DNA of 64,000 nucleotides from Aristolochia californica (taxonomy: Eukaryota; Streptophyta; Magnoliopsida; Piperales; Aristolochiaceae): positions 54,462,062-54,526,061 of the forward strand of contig JARWKL010000001.1 in NCBI GenBank assembly GCA_029961685.1. Direction: 5' to 3'. Of the stretch, positions 1 through 11,088 are shown piece by piece (position 1 is the stretch's first letter; each line of letters starts with the position of its first letter). Below the pieces are notes generated by a model. That model had not been told where the DNA came from, did not search any database, and saw only the letters and a list, made by a program, of their open reading frames with translations. The translations under genes and the position numbers were made by a program.

Positions 1-3000
1 TGCAAAATGAAAGATATTCCATAGCCTGTAAAAGAGATAAAATAAAAAATAATAATAGCTCAATAAGACATGCTGTCTCACATTGATGCAAAAGTTCTGA
101 GGTGGAGAACTAAGACCTACTCATACAAAAACATAATAACACCACATGTAAAAGGCACGACAAATTGTACTCCATTTCAGTGGAAACTAAAATATACCTG
201 TCTATACCCAATTGCCCGAGTAGCAGAGTTCATATTTGGAAGTAGACCCGATTCAAGGAGCCATGTCGCTTCTGATAGAAGTCCCTGAGTTTCTTCAACA
301 GATGTTTTATATAGATTAGGCTAAGCATCCTATTAGTCAAGAATAATACAATACTAATGACCAGTCAAAAACTACTAACATTGCAAATAAAGTGAAATAA
401 AAAGTGTCAGGAATATTACATGTACAAATCTCATGCAGTGGAATACCTGTAAGCATCTCCTCACATCGCAAATCAATACGTCTATAGAGTTCTACCCTTT
501 GGCTTGAAAGGAAGAAACAGAGGAAGTCATAATCAAGATCCTTGGCAAGGTTTTCTTCACTATGATTAGGAGGCATATAGTCACCATGACGATCCTTGGC
601 AAGGTTTTCATCACTATGATTAAGAGGCATATAGTCACCATGACGATCCTTGGCAAGGTTTTCTTCACTATGATTAGGAGGTGTATAGTCACCAGGACAG
701 GACAGTGATGCACTTGAATACAAGTGTCTCATAAATGAATCATATGGTATGTGAAAAGCAGATGGAGGGGATCCTGTAGCCTATCATGGATGGAAGAAAT
801 GAGGAGCAAAAAGTAAGTCTAATAGATAATGAAATTTATAGGCAACGTTTAAATTCAACTCATGCATATCAAAGAGTAAAATGAAGATGAATAGTACATG
901 CCTTGTACTTTAAGAAATAATATTATGCAAATTGTTCAACCATGTTACCATAGTATAAAGATGGTGGAGCATGCATGTCATCAACAAGACAATTCCTTAA
1001 CAAGAACATGCCACATAATATGTCCATTTCACTGCTGCAACCAAATAGTAGGTCACCCAAAGAGGCATGGTTGACATCATGCACACAGTCGTTTAACAGT
1101 GACCAGTCATATTTGACCTACCAGTTGGACATTTAAACAAGCAATTAGTACATCTTCCTCCACCATACAACCATATTAACAATTTGAACTATATCAATCC
1201 CCCAACTATTTTGTAATTCATAGACTTGAGCACAAAAACTAACCAACAAACAGGCTATTATGACATGAAATCTTTAACTATACCTAACAACATCATGAGT
1301 CTCACCTTTATAATCTCTAGACTACGTTGTAACCGATACCAATCATTGCGAGCTAAAGATTTAGCTCTTGGATCACCTGCTTTTTCCAGTAACTCCACAG
1401 CTACATCCCAATCTCCATTTTGTTGCAAGAGATTGAGCTCAGAGCAAACTTCAGAACCAATCTCCAAGGACACTTTTGGAACTTCAGGCTTACCATATAT
1501 ATACCTTCCAGCAGAAAAGTAGTTGGTCAGCAATAACTTAACAAGAAAAACAGAAAAAGATTATAATGTCTACCATAAGATGATTAAAAAAGATATTAGA
1601 TGATCAAACATAAGCTCTTACAAGAAAATGATCAAAGAAAATCTCTCAAACTATAATTTTGACAATAAGTACACTATGATCAAGGTAATTTAAGCTTGAC
1701 TTGGACAACCACATAAATCATATTTTTACTTACCAACGTAAGTATAATCCTGTTCCACCAGTAACAATTGGTACACATCCATGATCAAAAATATCTTTTG
1801 TTGCATGCCTTGCATCCTCAAAAAACTGACCTGCAGAATATTCTGAGAATTGAATTCCTAATACCATTAGTATCCAATCATGAACTAGACAAAATCAAAA
1901 ATCAATTTGCAGGAGACATGCTACCCAATAGAAAGGCAAGTATGATATTGTCGATCATGACAAAGTTAAAAGACAAAATCAAAAATCAATTTGCAGGAGA
2001 CATGCTAACCAATAGAAAGGCAAGTATGATATTGTTGATCATGACAAAGTTAAGAACAAAAAAATACGAACAGCTTCTTTCTGAGTTCAAGGAATATAAC
2101 CACCTGAAAGCACACAAAACATGACACTTTTTGCGATGAAATGGTAATGGTCATCCACTTGAATGTACATGAAGATGCATCGCCAAGTAGAATTTTATTT
2201 AAAGTGTATTGACTTCATTGAATAATAATAGCCATGTCACTTGTTCATCTGCAGGACTTCAAACCACAACAAAACAAGAAAATTTTCCGCAGGAGGAAAA
2301 ACTACAAATCAAATAAAATAAAATCACATATCCTTCCAAGTTAAGCATGTTTTTGTCTCCATGATATTTAGAACCTTCCTTAAGTTAAGGCTAGGAACAA
2401 GTAATCACTTAAGGATATGCTTCTCTCTATTCAAATGATGACCTTTACACAGAAATAACCAATCACTAAACGAGAACATGTAAGAAAAGAAAGGATCAGT
2501 TATCTAATTACCCCTAGAATATGAAAAACAGAACTCACACCCTTGCAAACCCACTTCACCTAAATCATGTCATAAAAAGGAAAAAAATTGAATTCATCAC
2601 ACAAACGATATTATGACTAGTACATGGTATCGGTTAAATCCTTCATGTCAGCACCACATTGAGTAAAAAATTAGTGAAACACATCATAAAAAGCATTATA
2701 GTATCATTCTTTTAGGAATATTTTTTTTTCTTTCACTTGCCATGGTCAAGATTTAACTAATGATGTAAGGACAAGGGTATGGATACAACATGGACAATTC
2801 TCATGGGTTATGTAGTCGTTATGCAATATTCCAACGAAAAAGTATCTCAACAAAATTCTTATTCGTACTAACACTGTAAATTTATATCTATTACAAAAAT
2901 GGTCCAAAAGACAGGAGCTTCATAGTTTGATTTCATTTAACAGAAGACATATTATATGTGCAGTTGCACCAAATTCGCTAAGATTCGTGCAGATTTCCTA

Positions 3001-3849
3001 TGTCAAATACTGGAGATAAAGAAGATAAGCGGCAACTGTTTTACACTCAAGTGGATGCAATCCTGAATTTGCATCTGCAGCTACAAATAGACTGACTAAA
3101 ACAGCGGAGCTTCTCAAATGATTTCATTTCACAGGTAACGTACTAATTATGAGGTCCAACCAGATATTGTATGATTTGAACAAAATTCCTTCAGTGAAAT
3201 ACAAGAGGTAAAGCAGAATGACGGAAACTTTCTTACCTTCAGATGGATGTAGTATATCAATGAGGTGGTGGGGCACTTCCTTGGAGCAACCAAAAAAACA
3301 GAACGAGTCAGTGGCTATTTTGCTAATTGAGCAAATAAGTGAAACACAGCAGTGAATCTAGCTAAAGGCAATCAGCCAAAACAAAAGGATACACAACAGA
3401 ATACCAAATGTACCTTTCTGTCACTTGGTAAAGGTTTCGCTGACCCAACATCGAGACCTCGATAAACCTGTGACAGAAGAAAAATAGGAACTTACCCACG
3501 CATACGGGTAAATACCAAATAGTCGACATTCCAAATAAGGAAGAGGAAAATTTTTAAGATGAACTGAAGCGAAACGAGTGAGGACCTGGACAGAGTCTGC
3601 ACTGATTATTTCTCCGTTAAGTCTCTTTGCCAGCTCCAGAGCAAGTTTGCTTTTACCGGCGCCAGTGGGGCCGGAGATTACGATGACTTTTTTCTTCTTT
3701 TTATCATTACCGAGAGTGGTAGTTGAGCAAGACGTTCTCAGAGACCGACGAGAAGGAGAAAAATGAGCAGCAATATTTCTAGGAAGATGGAGAGGTGTCC
3801 GTATCAACCTAAGGCTCCACATGCGAACACCGACCCCGGAGCTACCCAT
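1..3849 (-). CDS. IPT9: tRNA dimethylallyltransferase, IPT9 type (3' end outside window)
   Basis: Transfers an isopentenyl group from DMAPP to adenosine 37 of tRNAs; tRNA breakdown yields cis-zeatin cytokinins. Exons in transcript order: 3849-3586, 3467-3414, 3279-3237, 1842-1734, 1504-1306, 780-447, 292-198, 25-1. All junctions are GT-AG and phases join without a stop (1123 nt, 374 codons so far). The first ~50 residues are basic and Ser/Thr-rich, as in an organelle transit peptide. The P-loop GPTGAGKS is at residues 60-67, followed by [33 protein letters not shown] and [14 protein letters not shown], all hallmarks of the MiaA/IPT family. [13 protein letters not shown] and [13 protein letters not shown] follow downstream. 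The order of segments matches Arabidopsis IPT9 rather than the adenylate IPTs. Exon 6 carries an in-frame tandem repeat, listed separately. The start is the only ATG giving the transit-like leader in frame with the P-loop. The C-terminal part lies left of base 1. Confidence 0.5.
537..698 (-). repeat. three tandem 54-bp units inside an IPT9 coding exon
   Basis: Units at 537-590, 591-644 and 645-698 are nearly identical, with about two to four base differences each. Each is exactly 18 codons, so the IPT9 frame is kept. On the minus strand each unit encodes [18 protein letters not shown] or a close variant (residues ~253-304). The array lies between the PYDSF segment and the conserved LDYDFLCFF segment, in a stretch that is variable in length and acidic in IPT9 relatives. 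Confidence 0.5.
1888..2055. repeat. tandem 84-bp duplication in IPT9 intron 3
   Basis: Two copies start at 1888 and 1972 with the word gacaaaatcaaaaatcaatt and stay alike for the full 84 bp with few differences. The array lies in the ~1.4 kb intron between the 43-nt exon (3237-3279) and exon 1734-1842, about 46 bp upstream of that exon's acceptor in transcript direction. The rest of this intron shows nothing recognisable. Confidence 0.5.
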
Positions 3850-4605
3850 TCGAGCAGAGCGAAAAATGGGCGAAAAATGGGCGCGCCCAACCTTCCCCGC
3901 TGGGTCTGTCTACCTCTCCTGCGCACGAAAAAAAATTCAGATATTTGGATTCTCCGGCTCCATTAAGGCAAACTCGTAGGGGTGGGAATTGTCTCACGGA
4001 TAGGGTCGGTCCAAACGGTACATAAACATATCGGAAAAAAAGTTGTTCACATATATCGGCATATTTATATGGAATAAATTATCTTATATATTATTTGTTT
4101 ATTTATTAAACGGGTAAAAAATAATTAAATAAAATAATAAATAATAAGTAATAATTTTAAATTTTATCGAATTACTCATAGTAATTTGGTAATTGGTTAA
4201 TTAGATATGGAATAACCCTTAATAAACAGTAGAGAATAATTGAGTAAATACATGAATATATAATCGGTTTAAATTTTATTTTTATTTTTATACTATTTAA
4301 TAAATAAAAATAAAAAAATCAGTAAACAAGTAAAATTGTTACCACGACTCACAACTTAGGGCATGTTAGTGTGCCTGTAGGTCAAGTAAAAGTGAATTAG
4401 ATTACACTGTCACTTAACCAGTTCAAGTAGATGAACAGGTTTATCCACTTAAACTCGCCTATGAGTAAAGTGGGTGAATCAGGATTTCCACCGAAATCCC
4501 GGTTTATCCACTTGAACTCACATGTTGGCTTGTGAAAGTGGATATCGCTCTCCTCTCGGCGCTCTCGCTCTTGCTCATTATTAATTCGGTTCATTATCAA
4601 GTATT
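3850..4605. other. AT-rich intergenic DNA upstream of IPT9
   Basis: Non-coding. It must contain the IPT9 promoter, since the gene starts at 3849 and reads left. A short direct repeat of cgaaaaatggg occurs near 3868-3888 just above the start. From about 4020 the DNA is A/T-rich and low in complexity. No open frame here resembles a protein family. Confidence 0.5.
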
Positions 4606-5430
4606 TTGGTTTAATTATTTTATTTGATATAATTAATTAAAGCTAATGATTTTTAATTTTTAGGAAATATATTATTAATTTATACTACATAAAAATCTGT
4701 CATATGTTATTAAACAAATATTTTATTTATTTATTTATTATTATTTTTTTATCACTATATTAAATTATTGATTTAAGAGTGGTAATTAAAATATTGTTAA
4801 AGTAAGCAATTGATAGAGTATTTTTGTTCAATTATTCTATTTTTATCATTAATTACACTAATAATTTTTAATTTTTTGGAAATATTATTAATTTATACTA
4901 CTAAATTTTTTGTCTTATGCTATTAAACAAATATTTTATTTATTTATTATATTTATTAATATATTAAATTATCGATTTAAGAGTGGTAATTAAAATAGTT
5001 TTAAAGTAAGCAATTGATCAAGTATTTTTGTTTAATTATTCTATTTTTATCATTAATTAAACTAATAATTTAATTTTGTGGAAATATTATTAATTTATAC
5101 TACTAAAAAGTTATCTTATGTTATTAAACAAATATTTTATTGATTTATTTATTATATTCATTATGTTATTACAATATTAAATTATTGATTTAAGAGTTGT
5201 AATAAAAATATTGTTAAAGTAAGCAATTGAACGAGTATTTTTGTTTAATTATTCTATTTTTATCATTAATTAAATTAATAAATTTTAATTTTGTGGAAAT
5301 ATTATTAATTTATATTACTAAAAATCTATCTCTATGTTATTAATAAAATATTTTATTTATTTATTATTTATTACTATATTAAAAAGAGTGGTAATTAAAA
5401 TATTATTAAAGTAAGCAATTGATTTGTGTA
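4606..5430. repeat. AT-rich satellite, about four units of ~0.2 kb
   Basis: The word agtaagcaattga recurs at 4801, 5005, 5219 and 5410, giving unit lengths of 204, 214 and 191 bp. Between them the same sequence of blocks repeats in order: a T-rich block with attattctatttttatcatt, then ggaaatattattaatttatac, then gttattaaacaaatatttta, then gagtggtaattaaaata. Divergence is moderate and mainly by small indels. It sits about 0.3 kb upstream of the LEA transcription start and may act as a spacer or matrix-attachment-like DNA (inference only). Confidence 0.5.
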
Positions 5431-5627
5431 ATGACTATATCTTGAGCTCTTGATTGACCAAGACATTGATCAATTACATTTTCAACTTTTGAAAAGTATC
5501 TGTATTAGGTATCTCGTATCGTTTACAGTGGATCGTCATCAGAGTCATCAAAGAGGTTGAGTTTTGGACCTTTGGTTTCTATCCATTTTTAACTGCTTAG
5601 TCACCACTCGGCTGCCACATACCCGTC

Positions 5628-5696
5628 ACGTCTTCTAAACAACCTCGACACGTGTTTGCGCCTCGAAACTACCCCATTTTAACCCCTCTTTAAATA
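5628..5696 (+). promoter_or_regulatory. LEA promoter: ACGT boxes and TATA-like element
   Basis: A palindromic acacgtgt (G-box/ABRE core) lies at 5648-5655, and a second ACGT core (cacgtc) at 5628-5633. A TATA-like tttaaata is at 5689-5696, 56 bp before the ATG at 5752. Paired ACGT elements close to the TATA box are typical of ABA- and desiccation-induced LEA promoters, which fits the gene downstream. Activity is inferred, not shown. Confidence 0.5.
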
Positions 5697-5751
5697 CCTC
5701 AAGCGTTTATCAACTTTGTTCCTCAGCAACAACGCCTTCGAATTTCCATCC

Positions 5752-7156
5752 ATGGCTTCGCATCAAATCAACAGGGAGCACACCACAAGCGAGAAGGAAC
5801 GAGACACCGCGAATGGCAATCGGGCGGAGGAGTCGCCCCTCACCGGCAAAGAATCGGAAACGGACAAAGCAAAGGCATCACCGAAAGAGCTCACCGAGTA
5901 CCGGCAAATGGCACAACAGAACTCGGTTGAGGCCATCCGAGCTGCGGAGGAAAGATATGCTAAGTCTAAGGAGTATGCTGGGGGGGCCCTCGCCGAGGCC
6001 AAAGAAGCCGCCGTTCACGGTCTGGGTGCTGCCGCACACTATGCCACCGGGAAAGGTATCCAGGCCAAAGACGCTACCGCACAGGGGATCCATGTTACAT
6101 CTAATTATGCAGCTGACCAGGCTGCTGCTCTAAAGGAGACGACTTTGGAGAAGGGTCACCGAGGGTGTGAGTACGCTGCGGAAAAGGGTAAGGAGGCCTA
6201 TCACGTCGCCAAGGAGACGGCTGTAAGCGCCGGCCAGAAGACCGCCGATTATACTCAGCAAGCGGCCGGACAGACGAAAGAATACCTTCTTGAGAAGGCT
6301 GTGGAAGCCAAGGACGTCACGCTGGGCATGGGCCGGACTGCGATAGATTTTACCAGCCAGAAAGCTGTGGAGACCAAGGACGTAGCCTCCGACGTTGGTC
6401 AGAAAACACTGGGCTACCTGGAACAGAAAGCAGTTGAAGTGAAGGATACCGGAAAGAGTGCAGCAAGTTACGTGGGCGAGAAAGCCGTGGGAGCTAAAGA
6501 CGCAGCCGTTAGTACAGGCCAGAGTATGAAGACGACGAGCACGGATTCGACGTCTCATGCAGGCGAAGGCAAGGACAGTGCTGTCGAATACGCTAAAGAG
6601 AAAGCAGGAGAAGTCAAGGAAAGGGCTACAGAGACTGGTTCTAGAACCGTAGAATATGCTAAAGAGAGAGCCGGAGAGGTCAAAGCTGCCGCTGTAGCTG
6701 CAGGCACTGAAGTGAAGGTAAGGAAAACGGCTCGGTTATAGATTAATGCCCTTCAGTTTGTACCAGCCAGAGAGAGTTGCAGTAATCCCTCGAAAAATTA
6801 TGCACCAATGTTATTGTTCTACAGAGTAGGTGTAGAATTTGTTTTTCTGTTCTTGTGGCCTTTATGATTAATCTACTATTGACCAGGATGCGCAGGGAGA
6901 GCAAACCCAACAAGCGAAAGAACAATTTGGCAAGCTGAAACTTCAGGAGGAAAAGGGTTCAGGCACTGCCTCTTCCGTGGAAGTCAAAAATCAGAAGAAT
7001 ATGGGTAAAGATGAGCTCGAGACAGAGGAAGGGGATGAAGCTAAATCGGCAGAAAAAGAAAGGGGCGTTGTCGAAGCCGTGGGCGAGGCCGTGATTGGAA
7101 TAGCCCGTGAAGCTACGGCCCTGCTAGGCCGCCAAGATCCAGATAAACCAGAATAA
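5752..7156 (+). CDS. LEA protein, group 3 / LEA_4-type, seed biotin-protein-like
   Basis: Two exons, 5752-6717 and 6887-7156, joined in phase 0 across a 169-bp GT-AG intron, give 411 residues. The protein is very hydrophilic, rich in Ala, Lys, Glu, Thr and Gly, and almost free of Cys and Trp. It contains many imperfect repeats of the type EYAKEKAGEVKERATETG and KAVEAKDVTLGMGRTAIDF, the amphipathic 11-mer-like pattern of group 3 LEA proteins that fold on drying and protect proteins and membranes. The N-terminus, with TSEKERD followed by SPKELTEYRQMAQQNS, resembles plant seed biotinylated LEA proteins (SBP65/DC-8 type). I did not see a clear biotinylation motif, so biotin binding is not claimed. 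An in-frame ATG at 5716 lies upstream; 5752 is preferred because the residues after it match the family start. ACGT boxes upstream support ABA control. Confidence 0.5.
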
Positions 7157-7160
7157 CAAG

Positions 7161-7166
7161 AATAAA
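7161..7166 (+). terminator. polyadenylation signal candidate of the LEA gene
   Basis: AATAAA lies 5 nt after the LEA stop codon, and another occurs at 7267-7272. The convergent gene on the other strand ends at 7350, so the two 3' UTRs probably lie within fewer than 200 bp of each other or overlap. Confidence 0.5.
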
Positions 7167-7349
7167 ATGCTTGATGCTTGCGTTGCGTGTGTTGCCTCAT
7201 ATGGCCTGTAGAAGAACAGAGATTTTGTACAGAAAGGAGATAATGCTTCTATGCAGAGTCTCGCCTAATAAAAAAGGGCCCCTTCATTTTCATTGTTTTC
7301 GTCTGTACAAAGTACAGTTCAAGGCAGCGGTGGAAGCGTTTTGGCGAGG

Positions 7350-10338
7350 TTAGCAAGATGCAGACCTGCAATTCAGCTTCTGTTGCTGCTGGTTGTTGTG
7401 GCACTTCACCTGACACCCACGGGCTTTGTTTCGCAGCTCCCCAAAGGTGCGCATGGTCTCCCCATCGAATCCTCCGGCGAACTGCCCCCAAACCTCAAAC
7501 CTTGTTAGACATTTATATTCACCGTCAAGAACAAATTGAGCATTATCTATAGCAGAGGGAGGACGAACCTGATGGACCCTAAAGGCAAATCTCACGCCTT
7601 GCACCATTAACTCTTCTTCTTCTGGGCCACTGCCGACAGTTTCCAGCTCTGCAGACACTCTCTTCATATACTTCATCGCTAATTTCACAGAAGCCAACTT
7701 GATCTGCACGGATTCAAAGTACAGAGTAATTAGTTATATACAATGAAGGTTTCTAATCAATAATAAGCGTTACAGGCAATTCGAGCATTACTCCCATGAA
7801 TGATGATAAGGGTGGGAGTGATGCCGGATTTTCCTTTCCCTGCAACAATGATGGAAACAGAAACAAACCTCGTATAAAGGGCGAAGATAAACGAACCTGG
7901 CTAACGATACCAGTTTCTAGCATCCACTGTGTCGGAATCTGTAATTCTTTATATCTCTTAATCGCGGATTCTCGAGTGCGGGAGAGATTAAATACCCCAT
8001 GCTCTAGCCTGCAAAAGAAAAATGAGACGAGCTGTGAAATTTTAAGATCGTTTGTAAAGCAAGTATTCTGGTAGGGAAGGAGCTTTTTTCTATTTACTTT
8101 TCCAACAAAGTGCGCATTTTCTTCAAAGAAGGAGCCCAGGCCTGGCGAGGATCATCGGAGAAGGTACATGCCTCGGATTCAAGTTTCTTCACATCGCAGT
8201 AGCCAAAAGCCGCTTCTCGCATCGCATCCGCCTTCTGCTCTGGCCAGTCGAAGTGTTTTAGTACAGCTCTCTCATCCACCTGCAGATTATTTTTCTTTTC
8301 TAGGATCAGTTGGGTGAATGTAGAGATCAAAAACTCCATAGCGTCAGTTAAATTGGGGAGAAAAAAAAAAAAAAAACCAAATCTGTTTTTTAATGAAGTT
8401 TACCAAAAAGGAGAGTTCATCATCAAGCCACTTGACGAAGGCCACTACGTCTTCAATGTCCGTGAACGCAGCACCTTGCACTTCCTTTATCAAGAAGCGA
8501 ATAAAATCACCCTGAGTTTCCACGTCCGTTTTGATCTGTACAAATAGAAACGCAGTTAACAAGCCAATTTTTTCAGACTTTCCATGACTACCTCTTCTCT
8601 GTTTGACGACAATGGAGCAAAAACAACTTTGAAACCAGGAAGAGTAGAAACCTTTCAACTTTCAGTTTCAGGAGAAAAAGTTGTGACCACATTTCTGAAA
8701 CTTGATAGTATAATTAATGGGAACGACGATCAATCACAGTATAAACTACATATATGGGCATTAATTAAACCTAAAGACCGACAAATTTGGCACTTTTAGC
8801 GAGATTCGCAGCAGAAAAAAAACAGAGGAAGTCGACAGGCGGCACGCAACTATGCTACATGCTCGGATTACCGTTGCCTTACTGCCGGCTCTGCTGATTG
8901 CTTACAGAAATTTAATGATCCAAGTTATTTCGAAATAAATCTTACCAGTTGTTCGGATTGACAAAGCGAGTAAACTACTAGCATTGTCGAATGGCAAAAT
9001 CGGAAATCTGAGCAAGTAACTTACAGCGTGTAGATGCGAAGAGCGATTCTCGATTTCGCCGATCATGTTTCTGGTACTTGCGGCTGACGGAGCGTCTGGA
9101 ACGCCTCCACTGGAATCCCTTTTCGAATCCCTTCTCATTAAAGAATGATAGAACTCTACGACTTCCGGTACTCGCCGCACCTTCGCCGCTCCAGAGGTCG
9201 TTGCCCTCATTGGAGGAGGGGGTGGCGGCGGCGGCGGCATACCTTTGCCTGATAATGTGGGAGGCGGAGGTGGCGGTGGAAATGATGAGAGTGCCGGTAG
9301 TTTTGTTTTCTCCGTACTGATCCTGCTCTTGGTTACTGCATTCGCCTCAGGTGAAGAAGATAAAGACGACGGTGCGGATGAGGGCTTTGGAGGGGGTTTT
9401 GGAACTCGCGGCCCTCGAGCTCTTTCTGGAAACACGGCCCGTTCGGGAACTTCTGCATTGCCGGGAATCTGATGATTCCGCTCGTCATCGGTATGAGCTG
9501 ACTTGGGATTTGTAGACCCTTGTTTGTGATTCTCATTTTCACTTTTTGGACTTGTCATGCGCGAACTCTGGCTCTCCTGGTTCGAAATTTCCAACGGTTT
9601 CGGAGATTCTTTCGTATCGTTAACTAGATTCGGCCTAAAAGAAACGTCCGTCAGCCCCTGAAATCTGTTGGACGGGGAGCTTCTGTAATTCACCCCATTT
9701 TCGACTTTCGAACCTCCTCCGTTCGCCTCTTCCAACGCTCTCTTGAGCTCCTCAATCTCATTCTCCATTTCTTTCATCTTCTTACCAGTCTCGTCAAGTT
9801 TCGTTGACATCTGCTGCTTGAAAGTGTGGGCCTCTTGCTTCAGCCTCTCGTTCTCAGCAATCACATCTTCCACTAGTCCTTGTCCTTGAGCCTTTCTACC
9901 AGTTTCACTCTCTTGCATTAGCATTTTCTCTTTGAGACTTTCTACCTCCTGCCTCAGACTCTCGTTCGCGGCCTCTAAGCATTCGATCTTCTTCAGTGAA
10001 GCTTCAACCTCCGCAAGCTTGGACGAAATCTCCTCTTCCAAAATAGGAACAATGGAGACAGATTCTTTATAAATTTTGTGCTGGAGAAGCTCCGTCTGAA
10101 GACGCGACTCTCTCTCTTGCAGCTCCTCGACGAGGCGAACGAGCTCAATAACGTCGGGCGGCCGAGGCTGAACCTGCGATGAGCGAGGAAAATAGACGCT
10201 AAATGAGCGAGAAAAGACGGTCTTGCTCGGAGCTTTTTGCTGCGCGCTGGGAGAACATGGATGCTTAGGCGTCTCCGGTTTGGGCGTCGAAGGGCTTTTT
10301 TGCAAGCCCATTGCCGCTTTGACCTTACCTACAACCAT
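7350..10338 (-). CDS. IPGA1: CHUP1-family protein, IPGA1-like
   Basis: Exons 10338-9025, 8535-8404, 8279-8098, 8008-7897, 7703-7569 and 7481-7350 join in frame with GT-AG borders and give 668 residues. The start MVVGKVKAAMGLQKSPSTPK is the family N-terminus; an in-frame ATG six codons upstream (10356) is less likely. Residues ~70-200 are a predicted coiled coil rich in Glu, Leu and Lys. Residues ~354-384 hold two polyproline runs. KVRRVPEVVEFYHSLMRRD (386-404) is the CHUP1-family signature, followed by the conserved C-terminal helical region (KTDVETQGDFIRFLIKEV, DERAVLKHFDWPEQKADAMR, IQIPTQWMLETG-like, VQGVRFAFRVHQ). Relatives are CHUP1 (chloroplast positioning on actin) and IPGA1, a microtubule-associated regulator of cell shape in Arabidopsis. 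No long hydrophobic N-terminal anchor is seen, which favours the IPGA1 branch over CHUP1. The function is taken from the family. Confidence 0.5.
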
Positions 10339-10793
10339 GGCGGATACCCCGTACAAAAAAATCCCCTATTCTAACCTAAAACGGGGGGGAAACTGGTAGA
10401 AGAAATACATCGTTTCCGACTCGCGAGTCGAAGAGGAGAGTGTTTTGATGGCCTCCGTCCACCGCTTCAACCAAGAGGAAGGAATATGAGAGGGAGGGAG
10501 AGAGAAGGTGCAGATGAAACAGGAACTACGTTAAATCAGCACAAGAGAAATATACGGAGCGGCACGGAAGTCGAGGAACGGTCATGTTTCCTTCTTGGAT
10601 CCTGTTTGAAACACGAGAAAAAACAAAAGGCCAAAAGAACAAAATTAATAAAACGGACAAATATTACAAAAAAGCCAGAGAGGGAAAGCGTAGAGTAAAA
10701 ATGAGCCTCTAAGTTGAATCCTTCCCCCCAAATCACAATACAAAAACAAAACCACTTTGTTTGCCTTTTTAAATGCTACAAAGAGTGATGCCT
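10339..10793. other. upstream region of the IPGA1-like gene
   Basis: Non-coding. It contains the 5' UTR and promoter of the minus-strand IPGA1-like gene. A purine-rich stretch lies near 10485-10510. I see no clear TATA box and no other gene. Confidence 0.5.
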
Positions 10794-11088
10794 TGTGAAG
10801 TTGGGTCGAAGGCTTACTCTTTTTTAATAAACTTAAGATTTTTGTACTCACTAATCGATATGAGACTAATTCTTAATGCTCCCCATCTTAAATAAGTTCT
10901 CTTTTGTGGTTCTACAATTGGATAATTTGGGTGGATGCCCATATATAAGTGAGTACCTGTTCAAATACCATGTGAAGTTGGGTCCAAGACTTATCCCAAA
11001 AAGACTAGCCAACTTAGAAATTTTTTTTTCTAGCTAATAAACTAGAGATCTTTATACCCACTAATCTATGTGCGACTATTCCTTAACA
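10794..11088 (-). mobile_element. TRIM-like LTR element (copy 1), degraded
   Basis: Read on the minus strand, this is LTR, primer-binding site, short interior, LTR. The 5' LTR is 11088-10971. The interior just below it begins with tggtatttgaac, a decayed match to the tggtatcagagc primer site. The 3' LTR is ~10878-10794 with an internal deletion of about 35 bp. Both LTRs match the ones at 55386-55815, including the blocks gggactattcctta (variants here) and atcccaaaatgactagt. There is no coding capacity, as expected for a TRIM. The target-site duplication is not clear. Confidence 0.5.

Noticed and set aside
6130..6558. Minus-strand gene over the LEA exon
   Set aside because: An antisense open frame produced by the biased codon use of the repetitive LEA sequence.
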